64,000 bases of DNA from Oceanicoccus sp. KOV_DT_Chl (lineage in GTDB: Bacteria > Pseudomonadota > Gammaproteobacteria > Pseudomonadales > Dasaniaceae). Positions 1 to 8,262 of this stretch are shown piece by piece. A program made the position numbers and the translations under genes. The stretch is taken from contig NZ_FQLF01000002.1 of NCBI RefSeq assembly GCF_900120175.1, positions 124,001-188,000 of the forward strand. Reading direction: 5' to 3'. Each line of letters opens with the position of its first letter. Position 1 is the first letter of the stretch. The notes beneath the pieces are model-generated. The model made no database searches, was not told where the DNA came from, and saw only the letters and a program-made list of their open reading frames with translations.

Positions 1-320
1 GCCACGAGCCATTAACCGTCACCTGCCCCTCTACACCCATTGGGTCACCCTGAATGAAAATTTCCCCCACTGACATAAAGTTAACATATCGAGGGTATGG
101 ATCTCCCTCCGGTGGATAAACGACCTGTTCAGGAGTATAGACATAACCATCTGCTGTAATAATTGAGCCCTCGGGATATCCCTCTGGAGCGGGTTCACCC
201 GCTGGCAAGAGCGGTTCAGGGACCCCATACAATTCCATATATGTCGTCTCCGCGGAGGTAGCGACGCCACTGGTTAGCGATATCGCAGTAATCAGAAACA
301 AAAAAAGTATATGATGCATA
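1..320 (-). CDS. Secreted protein of unknown function, 3' end outside window
   Basis: The reading frame starts at an ATG preceded by an AAGGAG ribosome site about ten bases upstream and stays open to the left edge, so the C-terminus is missing. The first residues (MHHILFLFLITAISLTSGVA) form a signal peptide with a hydrophobic core and a small-residue cleavage region. The visible mature part is rich in Pro, Glu, Gly and Tyr and has no motif I recognise. Export to the periplasm or beyond is inferred from the signal peptide; nothing shows the function. Confidence 0.7.
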
Positions 321-421
321 GTAATGATCAGCTCCTTAAAGCAAAGGAAGGCTCCGGTCCTTATTCCCGAGAATATCTCTTAGTCTTCACGGCAGGGTTT
401 TGAGAAAAAGTAATAGACTAT

Positions 422-832
422 CTATTTAGAAAAGCTTGTAGTGATTACTTCTTTACACGTTTTTCCATCCAAACGAGCCACCAGCTTTTCTTTTTCTTCT
501 TTAGACGAATAGAGCAGAGTGTGATGGCACATTTTGATTAGCCCCTCAACATTTGAATGGGGCCTTAAAGCTTGAGCCTCTTTCTCTGCAGCTGATAATA
601 CTCTTTTAGGTTTTTCTGCAAGCTCCGCACCATCCGCAAGCTCCACACCAATAGCATCTAGAGAGAAGACCCCTAGAATGGTAAGCGCAATTGAAAATGT
701 TAGTGGCCTAGTGGTAAAAGACTTGTCACCACAGGCAAAACTAAAGACATGAGTTCTCCCTTCATCTTGCCCTGATGAGTGACCACTTCTTTTTGATAGT
801 TTATTAAAAAATGAATATTTCAAGATATGCAT
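422..832 (-). CDS. Hypothetical protein with one hydrophobic segment
   Basis: A 136-residue open frame with a polar N-terminal stretch, one hydrophobic segment near residues 44-60 that could be a late signal peptide or membrane anchor, and a charged C-terminal half with two cysteines. The start is uncertain: only a weak GG-rich site precedes the ATG, and a downstream start just before the hydrophobic segment would give a conventional signal peptide. I do not recognise the family. It stands alone between the secreted protein on its left and the divergent sulfotransferase. Confidence 0.5.
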   Translation of the reverse strand: MHILKYSFFNKLSKRSGHSSGQDEGRTHVFSFACGDKSFTTRPLTFSIALTILGVFSLDAIGVELADGAELAEKPKRVLSAAEKEAQALRPHSNVEGLIKMCHHTLLYSSKEEKEKLVARLDGKTCKEVITTSFSK

Positions 833-1033
833 CCCTGGCCATTATTATTTTTATCTCGTCCGAAACCTAGGACATAGACAGCTGTGTCCCACAATATATA
901 TCATTAAATAATAATATACAATCGCGTCATTCCAATTGGACATGACTCCCTCCTCCCCTTCATAATAGCCCCCCCAACCGCCAAAGATTGAACAACCACC
1001 TCAAAGTAAGCAAAAACGCCTGCTTTAAATATT

Positions 1034-2194
1034 ATGCTATTTAACTTCACTAACTTTTTAGGCTTCTTGCAGGCCATCATTCAGGCGGATGGAACTATAC
1101 GCGGAAAATTAACCATATTTACTGGCGGCATCCTTCTGCTGTCAGCACATATTCTCAATGTCCTATTCATAACGTTAGACTGCGTGCTATTTCCCCATTA
1201 TAAGAAAACAACCATCCATAGTCCCATTTTCATTATCGGAAATGCCCGCAGCGGCACAACACTATTAGAACAACTGCTCTTTCAGCATTCTAGCCAGCTC
1301 AGCTATCAAAAATCGTACGAGATGAACTTCCCTGTCATCAGCCTCCGCATGGTTCTACGTTTTTTAGGCCATACCGACCGCAAAATATTTAATGGCAATA
1401 TCGCTTCATTTTTTGAGAAACTCCAGCAATCGAACCTAGGCGCCATCGCTTCAGTCCACCCGTCGTCGCTCTATTCAGCCAATGAAGATGAAGCCCTATT
1501 CAACCATACCTTTCACTCCCCTGCTTACCTGCTAGGTGCCGCACCCGCAGAGACCCAGGGTGAAAAATTGCGTCCATTTGGCAACCTTACAAAGAAAACC
1601 CAGTCTCGGTTGATGAAATATTATTTTCGGTGCGTGCAAAAGCACCTCTTCTTAGAGCCTGGCAATAAACGCTATTGCAGCAAGCACGTCACGCTGCTAA
1701 AAAAAATAACGCTATTGGGTCTATGGGAAAATGACTATCTAAAGGAATATTTCCCCGATGCCACCGTCATTTATTTGATTAGGGACCCGCTGAAGGTTAT
1801 TCCAAGCGCCATGAATTTGATGAAAATATCGTGGCAGCAGTTTGGTTATAAAACAGGCGAATCAACACACTGGTTAAACCAACAAATTCTCGATGAAATT
1901 TGTGAGAGCTGTGAATGGTCGGCTAATGCAGCCATCAATAACTGGCATGGAATGAATGTCATCCCCTTGTCGTATAATGATTTAATCAACGAACCAGAAA
2001 AAACAGTTAGATCACTCTACAAATCGTTACACATAGAGCTTACACCAGAAGAAGAGAGTAATTTCAAAAAAGACTGCTTTAAGGCCAGCGATTACCAGTC
2101 CGCAGAATATAGCATTCAGGATTTCGGCTTTAGTGAATCCGACATACTAAGTCGCACTCAAAATTATCGCCAGCATTTTAAAGAATCAATTTAA
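1034..2194 (+). CDS. Sulfotransferase family protein, membrane-anchored
   Basis: The 386-residue product has a hydrophobic segment near residues 30-55, then IFIIGNARSGTTLLEQLL (about 65-82), the 5'-phosphosulfate-binding loop of PAPS-dependent sulfotransferases. Near residue 245 comes VIYLIRDPLKVIPSAMNLM, the 3'-phosphate-binding Arg/Ser region. The family moves sulfate from PAPS to hydroxyls or amines of sugars, lipids or proteins; the acceptor is unknown here. The anchor suggests a membrane-proximal enzyme. A gene for an Lgt-like membrane protein follows after 27 bases on the same strand, so co-transcription is likely. Confidence 0.8.
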   Translation: MLFNFTNFLGFLQAIIQADGTIRGKLTIFTGGILLLSAHILNVLFITLDCVLFPHYKKTTIHSPIFIIGNARSGTTLLEQLLFQHSSQLSYQKSYEMNFPVISLRMVLRFLGHTDRKIFNGNIASFFEKLQQSNLGAIASVHPSSLYSANEDEALFNHTFHSPAYLLGAAPAETQGEKLRPFGNLTKKTQSRLMKYYFRCVQKHLFLEPGNKRYCSKHVTLLKKITLLGLWENDYLKEYFPDATVIYLIRDPLKVIPSAMNLMKISWQQFGYKTGESTHWLNQQILDEICESCEWSANAAINNWHGMNVIPLSYNDLINEPEKTVRSLYKSLHIELTPEEESNFKKDCFKASDYQSAEYSIQDFGFSESDILSRTQNYRQHFKESI

Positions 2195-2221
2195 TCGTAT
2201 AATATAATTAAGGAACGCACC

Positions 2222-3007
2222 GTGAACCCCGAAGGAATTTTTGGACTTTCAAACAACCTAGTCGTTATATCTACGGCGCTAGTACTGCATATCGTTATTT
2301 TTTACCAGCTATTAAAAGCTGATAGTGTTTCTGTGCGCCCTGTTCTCGCTTTTTTCCTTCTCATGAGCATTGTCAATTTCATGGGGGCCAAGGTTTTTTC
2401 GTTGTATTTTCGAGACTGGCAGCTTATGACCCCTCTTAGCCGCGAGTTCATAAGCGGATGGCGCCACCCCGGAGCTTTAATAACTACAGTGATCTTCGGA
2501 CCACTTTTATTAAAGAAGTGCTTTCCCGCAATCCCCATACTTAAAGGCGTTGACGCTTTCGCTTTTTCTTTTTGCTTCTTTATCGCCCTGACTCGCTTTA
2601 GCTGTTTTCTGAACGGTTGTTGCACCGGTGAAATATGTAGCGAATGGTATTGCCTCACATACCCGCGTGAAAGTGCGGTTTGGTTCCACCAGGTTAATCA
2701 CCACACCATATTTTTCAGCGCGCCGTCCAGCTTAGCAGTATTTCCCGCTCACCTGCTGCTGGGAGCACTGGAACTGGCTGCGTCAGGAGCGTTATTGTGG
2801 CTGTATTTCAACAAGCGTTTTGATGGGCAGGTCGGTATCGCATTCTTAGTTATCCAGGGAGTCTGTAAAGCAATAGCAGAACAGTATAAATCGCCCTATG
2901 CAAATGAACTCTTTATCGCAGCTATACTAACTACCACCTTGGGGCTTGCCCTTATAGCCGGGACAAGGCGGCACTGGGGCCTGACTTCGCAGAGCCAAGA
3001 TTCTTAA
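2222..3007 (+). CDS. Prolipoprotein diacylglyceryl transferase-like (Lgt-like) membrane protein
   Basis: A polytopic membrane protein of 261 residues with about seven hydrophobic segments. RFSCFLNGCC (residues 125-134) followed by a Pro/Arg-rich loop and a later FPAHLLLGALELA segment resembles the Arg/Asn/Gly signature and following helix of the Lgt family, which adds diacylglycerol to lipobox cysteines. The GTG start follows an AAGGA site. It is divergent and paired with a sulfotransferase, so it may be an Lgt paralogue with another substrate rather than the housekeeping enzyme; that is inference. Confidence 0.6.
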   Translation: MNPEGIFGLSNNLVVISTALVLHIVIFYQLLKADSVSVRPVLAFFLLMSIVNFMGAKVFSLYFRDWQLMTPLSREFISGWRHPGALITTVIFGPLLLKKCFPAIPILKGVDAFAFSFCFFIALTRFSCFLNGCCTGEICSEWYCLTYPRESAVWFHQVNHHTIFFSAPSSLAVFPAHLLLGALELAASGALLWLYFNKRFDGQVGIAFLVIQGVCKAIAEQYKSPYANELFIAAILTTTLGLALIAGTRRHWGLTSQSQDS

Positions 3008-3534
3008 CACCGCGATACTTGCCTGCAGTCAGTTAAATTTGCACAGTATTCCCCTAAGCAATAAAACATAGGTAGAGGAAAAAGAGCTCTGCGACTTACC
3101 CTTCTTTCTCTTCTACTTATTCTACGTAGTGCAAAGTGTCTAATCGATCCGGTCAGGTTTGTTTCTGTGCTTTTTTCGTTGACTGTTCTGAGCAGCAGTG
3201 CGCCGGTTGGAACAGACGGATGACCGTTCAGAACGGTGATAACAATCAAAGTACAAGGGTGTTAGAGTTTTGATTAGTGTTAATGACTATCCAGCTACCG
3301 CAGTAGATGGATAAGCAATCGATAGATTGATTGCTAACGTCACGGGACACCACTCCCACAAACCTGAATAGCGGCATAACCAACAGTGGCAATCCCCTGA
3401 TGGGTACGACACGGTTTTGTTTTCACGCTTTAGACAGTCTTACTTTTCTTTGCCAGGCATTTCTCCTTTGTTAAATATGATAAGCCGCTCATTGCGGTTG
3501 CATGAGTTAACTTGAAAAGCTCTTTCGAGCTGGT

Positions 3535-3559
3535 TTGCTATTGAGGGTGCAATAGCCAC
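3535..3559 (+). repeat. Dispersed 25-bp hairpin repeat, copy 1
   Basis: A TTGCTATTGAG...GCAATAGCCAC element that can fold on itself. Near-identical copies occur near 20.6 kb and 59.1 kb, all on the plus strand. It lies in the gene-poor stretch between the Lgt-like gene and csrA. Confidence 0.5.
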
Positions 3560-3662
3560 ACATGGAAATTGTATGGTCGGGGAAGCCGGCTGAAAATACC
3601 CTGATAATGCTTTCGTCATGTTAGGAATCTTTCTGGCGGTCAGTGCTCATGAGGCTCAAGCT

Positions 3663-3693
3663 GCGCGTCACTGCATTTTTTGCAGTGACGCGC
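3663..3693. repeat. Perfect 13-bp inverted repeat with T-rich loop
   Basis: GCGCGTCACTGCA is followed by a five-T loop and its exact complement, giving a very stable GC-rich hairpin. There is no T-tract after it on either strand, so it is not a typical intrinsic terminator. It lies in a roughly 1-kb region (3.0-4.1 kb) in which I see no credible intact gene. Confidence 0.65.
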
Positions 3694-3865
3694 GGCAAGA
3701 AGTTCTAGTGAATTAAAGGCATTTTTATTTACACTTACGATCAACACACATTGTTAGCTGCGTCCAAAGAACGCCACCATGCAGTGAAATGGTATGGCAG
3801 CTAGCGAGAACACCGATACCGGATGTTGTGCGGAATTGAACCCCCTCCCCTCGCACCTAATTATG

Positions 3866-3909
3866 TCCCGTCTTTCAGGGTTGAATGAATTCAATCCTGA
3901 AAGACGGGA
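3866..3909. repeat. 21-bp inverted repeat, nearly perfect
   Basis: Arms beginning TCCCGTCTTTCAGG face each other across a two-base centre with a single G.T mismatch. It lies 28 bp from the end of a decayed LuxR-regulator fragment. It may be the remains of a small non-autonomous transposable element or a structured RNA; nothing in the sequence decides between these. Confidence 0.65.
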
Positions 3910-3937
3910 TGGATTTATAACCCAAAAGTGCAAACAG

Positions 3938-4054
3938 CTACACGATAATTTTTGGGCTATTATCGTTTTGATAAAGTGCCGTATCAATTGAACGTATCAA
4001 CAACCCTTGCGCTTCAAAACCTGTAGATAACCTAAAAGGTTGAATAGAGGAAAA
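3938..4054 (-). pseudogene. Fragment of a LuxR-family regulator gene
   Basis: Read on the minus strand, this segment gives IQPFRLSTGFEAQGLLIRSI, continuing DTALYQNDNSPKIIV before a TAG stop. That is nearly the same peptide as an internal stretch of the intact LuxR-type regulator near 62.5 kb (IQPVRLSAGFEELGLLIRSI, then DTALYQSDKSPKVIV). The DNA is also clearly alignable. The N-terminal and HTH parts are absent, so this is a relic of a paralogue or of a duplication. It has the same orientation as the intact copy, 58 kb away. Confidence 0.8.
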
Positions 4055-4090
4055 CGAGTGTTCAGTTAGTAAGATAACAAACGTCATTTT

Positions 4091-4285
4091 TTAGTCAGTA
4101 ACGTTGCCACTCACCTGATCATTTTCAGCTTTAATCCGTTTATAGATTTCTTCGCGGTGAACTTGAATGCTTCGAGGCGCATCAATACCGATACGCACCT
4201 GGTGGCCTTGAACGCCCAAAACTGAAATGGTGACATCGTCACCGATGATGAGGTTTTGGCCAATACAACGAGTAAGAATAAGCAT
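4091..4285 (-). CDS. csrA: CsrA/RsmA carbon storage regulator
   Basis: The 64-residue product [20 protein letters not shown]... with [20 protein letters not shown] is a full-length CsrA. This dimeric RNA-binding protein recognises GGA motifs near ribosome sites and represses or activates translation. An AAGGAAG ribosome site precedes the ATG. The first ten residues and the HREEIY RNA-binding strand are intact; a Cys replaces the usual second Arg of LTRR. A second, stop-interrupted csrA with an almost identical leader sits inside the conjugative element near 29.8 kb. The gene stands alone and is divergent from the esterase. Confidence 0.93.
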   Translation of the reverse strand: MLILTRCIGQNLIIGDDVTISVLGVQGHQVRIGIDAPRSIQVHREEIYKRIKAENDQVSGNVTD

Positions 4286-4404
4286 AAATCTTCCTTGATT
4301 TGTGTAGGATGAACTAAAAAAAACTATCCTAGCATACTGCCTTGTTTTCGTTCAACCCACGCGATTGAAAGCCTGCAATCCTACGAATTCCGCCAATAAA
4401 TGAA

Positions 4405-6417
4405 GTGCTCAACCAACCCTTCAACGAAAAGGTACCCAAATGGATATTGTTGTTAGCGAGTGAGAATTTTTACACTGGTGACTCTTATGAATTGTGTAGA
4501 GAAACATCAATGTTTTTATTCAAGGACGTCCAGGGCTGTACCTATAATCAAGATGATGACCCTACACATCTAAAATCTTGCAACTCGGTAAGCGGTTGCG
4601 TGATATCCCCTGTGCGTTTTATTGTCAGCCTCCTATTTTGTTTCCTCATCAGTCAAACCGCTGATGCCAGCGAACCGACGCTACGGTTAACACCGCAAGG
4701 CAAATTGCTCGGCGTGCGCAATTCAGATCACGATGTCTGGCTAGGCATCCCTTATGCCGAGCCACCAACGGGTTCGAGACGCTGGAAACGCCCTGCCCCA
4801 CCCTCACCTTGGCAAGGGACTCGTGCGGCACACTCAATAGCAAACCCCTGTAGCCAGTATAATTACTACAACAGAAATAACCCATTGGAGGGTGATGAAG
4901 ATTGTTTGTATCTGAATGTATGGACGCCTCAATACACAGCTGACAAAGTACCAACCGGTAATGCACGTCTGCCGGTCATGGTCTGGATTCACGGTGGCAG
5001 CAATGTGCTTGGGCATGGGGGGTCTTATGATGGAGGGACGTTAGCAGCCTCTCAACAAGCTCTTGTCATTACAGTGAACTACCGTTTGGGCGTGTTTGGC
5101 TGGTTTAGCCACCCAGCACTCTCTGAGGAGACCGATAGCCCTGCAGATGCCTCAGGTAACTATGCAGTATTAGATATTATTCAAGCGCTTCACTGGGTAA
5201 AAACCAATGTGAGTGCTTTCGGCGGCGACCCCACCCGCGTCACGGTTTTTGGAGAGTCAGCAGGTGGAGCCAACGTTTATTCCTTACTGGTATCGCCGCT
5301 AGCAAAGGACCTCTTTCAGCGCGCCATCATTCAAAGCGGAGGCACTGCCAGTATCAGCACAGCTGAAGCGAGCCACTATATCGATGATGGCGAACCCGGA
5401 TCATCGCAAAGCTCTGGTGAGGTGCTTTTACAACTTCTCATCAATGAAGGATTAGCATCGAATCGAGATTCAGCTAAGCGATGGGTCGGGCACCATAATA
5501 AATCAGAAGTCGCCGATTATTTACGCCGAAAGTCCATGGCTGAATTTCATCTAGCTTACCAACAGCTCTATCAACATTCAGTTGCCAACGATCGACCTTC
5601 CAGTTTTCCCCAACAGTTCCGTGACGGATCGGTCATTCCTATCGGCGGTATTCATGAAGCACTGCAACAGGGAATGTATCACCACATGCCGATGATCCTC
5701 GGCAGCACACGAGACGAGTTCAGTCTATTGCTCAGCTTAAACCCACGGTATGTAAAACCTATTAAAAACGGGGTGGGCATAGAGATACGCTCTCTACCCC
5801 ATTACCAACTCGCGGCTGAATACCTCAGCAAAATGTTAAAGGCCCACAACGTTGATGAGCCTGCTGATAGTATTAGCCGTCAACAGCAAGCTGATGTGTT
5901 TGTTTACCGTTTTGACTGGGATCAATTATCACCAGCCCCTTGGTTAAATAATCTATCGCTGGGAGCAACGCATGGCTTGGATGTGCCGTTCGTCTTCGGA
6001 CACCGCAACTTAGGGCCGGAGTTTTTTCAGTTATCGCTGATGCACGACAGGAGTCTGCCAAGCTACCGCGCGCTCTCTCAGGCCATGATGTCTTATTGGG
6101 TTCAGTTTGCAGCAACCGGTGATCCTGGAACTGGGCAGCAATCACAGCTACTCCAGTGGAATGCTTGGAGCCCCAATGCCAAACACCAGGCTAGGACAAT
6201 GCACTTTGATTCAGCGGCTGATAATTATTTGCATATGTCTCCTTTGAGACTAGACACAGCCCGTGTGCTGAAACAACTGGAACGTGACAGCCGCGTTAAA
6301 GCACTCCCGAATAAAGAGCAGTTTCTGCATGATCTATTCTCAACCATGAAGTCACTTAGGCTACTCACATCGGACACGGTACAGCATCCCAATACAAAAA
6401 CGAGCTCCCCCCCATGA
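4405..6417 (+). CDS. Type B carboxylesterase, exported
   Basis: A carboxylesterase/cholinesterase-family alpha/beta hydrolase. It has LGIPYAEPPTG near the N-terminus, EDCLYLNVWTP, the oxyanion loop WIHGGSN, the nucleophile elbow FGESAGGANVY and a downstream ATHGLDVPFVFG histidine region. Such enzymes hydrolyse carboxylic esters. The open frame starts at a GTG, but about 70 residues precede a clear signal peptide (RFIVSLLFCFLISQTADA). The real start is probably the ATG at 4510 or the GTG at 4612. It ends eight bases before the convergent luxR and may belong to the quorum-sensing neighbourhood. Confidence 0.85.
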   Translation: MLNQPFNEKVPKWILLLASENFYTGDSYELCRETSMFLFKDVQGCTYNQDDDPTHLKSCNSVSGCVISPVRFIVSLLFCFLISQTADASEPTLRLTPQGKLLGVRNSDHDVWLGIPYAEPPTGSRRWKRPAPPSPWQGTRAAHSIANPCSQYNYYNRNNPLEGDEDCLYLNVWTPQYTADKVPTGNARLPVMVWIHGGSNVLGHGGSYDGGTLAASQQALVITVNYRLGVFGWFSHPALSEETDSPADASGNYAVLDIIQALHWVKTNVSAFGGDPTRVTVFGESAGGANVYSLLVSPLAKDLFQRAIIQSGGTASISTAEASHYIDDGEPGSSQSSGEVLLQLLINEGLASNRDSAKRWVGHHNKSEVADYLRRKSMAEFHLAYQQLYQHSVANDRPSSFPQQFRDGSVIPIGGIHEALQQGMYHHMPMILGSTRDEFSLLLSLNPRYVKPIKNGVGIEIRSLPHYQLAAEYLSKMLKAHNVDEPADSISRQQQADVFVYRFDWDQLSPAPWLNNLSLGATHGLDVPFVFGHRNLGPEFFQLSLMHDRSLPSYRALSQAMMSYWVQFAATGDPGTGQQSQLLQWNAWSPNAKHQARTMHFDSAADNYLHMSPLRLDTARVLKQLERDSRVKALPNKEQFLHDLFSTMKSLRLLTSDTVQHPNTKTSSPP

Positions 6418-6425
6418 AAAACGCA

Positions 6426-7136
6426 CTAAATACAATCCAACTGAAAGGCTCTAAGTACCGCAGCCGTTTTATTGGTGACATCCAATTTTTCAAGTGCATT
6501 GGCCATATGAAAATTTACGGTACGTTCTGAGATAGATAAAATGACACCAATCTCATAGGAGGTTTTACCTTCTGCGCACCACTTGAGAATTTCTTTTTGT
6601 CGCGGGGTCAACGGCACCTGAATAGCAGGCTGTGGATTGGGTAAGAGAATTTTTTGAAATCCAGCTTGCGCCGTTTGATTTAGCCAAACCATATTATGCG
6701 TTTTTTGAGCTAACTCTACCGGTGTGAGCTTATCGTGCGAGCGGGAGAGTGTCAGCATTCCTTTAGTAAATCGATTCACTTGTAAGGACTGAGCCCAACC
6801 CCATCGAATACCATGAGCATGCGCATCTTCCCAAAAGTCCCGCGCATGTGTAAAAAGCGAGTCATGCCAGACAATCGGTGTAGTCGACTTCAAACAATGC
6901 TGTACTGTTGGGTCGATGCCTAAATAATCGTTGTCTCCATACAGAACTTGCCAATTTTTCGGATAATTATTGAGTAAATGATACTTGGGCTGAGTGACAT
7001 GGACGCTGACACACACGCCATAGGCAAAATACTCAAATTCTAGACGCTCCGTAAATGCAGTAATGGCTCGTATAAAATCCGGCTGATGCTTAAAGGTTAA
7101 CAATGTATGAAATAAATCCTCTAGCCATCCATTCAT
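6426..7136 (-). CDS. luxR: LuxR-type acyl-homoserine-lactone receptor/regulator
   Basis: A 236-residue protein with an N-terminal autoinducer-binding domain and a C-terminal GerE-type HTH. The ligand pocket signature is present: NYPKNWQVLYGDNDYLGIDP supplies Trp, Tyr and Asp-Pro, then PIVWHDS and the GWAQSL glycine. The HTH (LTPRQKEILKWCAEGKTSYE, then VNFHMANALEKL) is intact. It should bind an acyl-HSL and activate or repress lux-box promoters. It is divergently placed about 440 bp from the luxI synthase, the usual cognate arrangement. Confidence 0.93.
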   Translation of the reverse strand: MNGWLEDLFHTLLTFKHQPDFIRAITAFTERLEFEYFAYGVCVSVHVTQPKYHLLNNYPKNWQVLYGDNDYLGIDPTVQHCLKSTTPIVWHDSLFTHARDFWEDAHAHGIRWGWAQSLQVNRFTKGMLTLSRSHDKLTPVELAQKTHNMVWLNQTAQAGFQKILLPNPQPAIQVPLTPRQKEILKWCAEGKTSYEIGVILSISERTVNFHMANALEKLDVTNKTAAVLRAFQLDCI

Positions 7137-7470
7137 TGGCCATGCCTCTTTGATACTTCCATTCTGGACAGATAGCGCATCCTATACCCTACCGATTCAA
7201 GCCTATCACCCAAGAGCGAATGAGACACCCGTCTCAATGCTGTCTATTTATAGCATGACTGCTGCTCATCGTGAAGGTGTCAACCGCAAATGAGCGTAAT
7301 CAATACCTGCCATTCGAATAAAAACCACTAGCTGATGTATGAGAATGGAGCGTGGTGAGTCATGAATATTTCATATCCATCACCATGTGGTCATGTCACT
7401 ACAGGCACCTACCTGCCGAGTAATGCCCCTTAACGGCTCGAGGCAATCGTGCCACTAACCACCTACCGTC

Positions 7471-7486
7471 TATTCCCTAGGGAATA
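7471..7486. promoter_or_regulatory. 16-bp perfect palindrome upstream of luxI
   Basis: TATTCCCTAGGGAATA reads the same on both strands and lies 91 bases before the luxI start, about where a LuxR dimer would overlap a -35 element. It differs from the classical ACCTGT...ACAGGT lux box, so it is a candidate operator only. Confidence 0.4.
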
Positions 7487-7576
7487 ATCTTGATGAAATC
7501 AACGGTTATTTCTACCAGCTATTCGACAAGTACTCAGCAGAATTAAATGCCCTCTTCTAACTAGGAGGGTAGAGCG

Positions 7577-8206
7577 ATGTTGAACTTTATTGAAGGCCGA
7601 TCAAAACACTTATCAGATCATCTCAAAGACACTATGTACCATTATCGATATCAAGTTTTCGTTGAAAGGCTAGGCTGGGAATTAGACACGGCACACAACC
7701 GAGAGGTCGATGAATTTGACCATGACGGCACACGCTATCTTATCGCACAAGACAAACATGAGGATATCATTGGGTTTGCTAGAATGCTGCCAACGACACA
7801 ACCCTATTTACTGGAACATATTTTCCCCGAATTACTGAACGGCATGCCGCCGCCCAAAGAAAATACCGTGTGGGAGTTATCACGCTTCACCAGTATGGAT
7901 TTAAAAAAGACACACCCTAGCCATACTGGCCAGTTTTCAAGTGAGACCACAAAAACAATATTGATGAAGACATTATTCTTTGCCTACCAAAACGGTGCGA
8001 AACACCTTATTAGTGTGTCCCCTGTCGGCATTGAGCGTTTATTAAAAAACGTCGGCATTCAGGTTCATCGCGCAGGCCCACCCCTGACGATCAATGGTCA
8101 CCGGCTCATAGCCTGCTGGATTAATATTAAAGAAAACTTAGCGCTCTATTCTAAATGCGTAGACGATAGCGATGTAATATTGATGTTTAGTGCGGGTGCA
8201 ACATAG
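7577..8206 (+). CDS. luxI: Acyl-homoserine-lactone synthase
   Basis: The 209-residue product is a full-length LuxI-family synthase that makes acyl-HSL from SAM and an acyl carrier. All the near-invariant residues fall at their canonical positions: Arg24, Phe28, Trp34, Asp45, Asp48, Arg69, Glu100 and Arg103 (in WELSRF). A strong AGGAGGG ribosome site precedes the ATG. The upstream intergenic space is shared with divergent luxR and carries a palindrome that could be the autoinduction operator. The acyl chain length cannot be read from the sequence. Confidence 0.96.
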   Translation: MLNFIEGRSKHLSDHLKDTMYHYRYQVFVERLGWELDTAHNREVDEFDHDGTRYLIAQDKHEDIIGFARMLPTTQPYLLEHIFPELLNGMPPPKENTVWELSRFTSMDLKKTHPSHTGQFSSETTKTILMKTLFFAYQNGAKHLISVSPVGIERLLKNVGIQVHRAGPPLTINGHRLIACWINIKENLALYSKCVDDSDVILMFSAGAT

Positions 8207-8225
8207 CAATTATTACGCATACATT

Positions 8226-8262
8226 GTGACGAACTCGTGCTCTAACGCCAGGGGTTCGTCAC
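8226..8262. terminator. Hairpin between convergent luxI and acyltransferase
   Basis: GTGACGAAC and its exact complement are 19 bases apart across the 3' ends of the two converging genes. There is no long T-tract, so terminator function is plausible but weakly supported. Confidence 0.35.

Noticed and set aside
3754-3991. ORFs on both strands across the 3.9-kb inverted repeat
   Set aside because: Both frames are created by the palindrome and the LuxR relic; neither has a ribosome site or protein-like composition.
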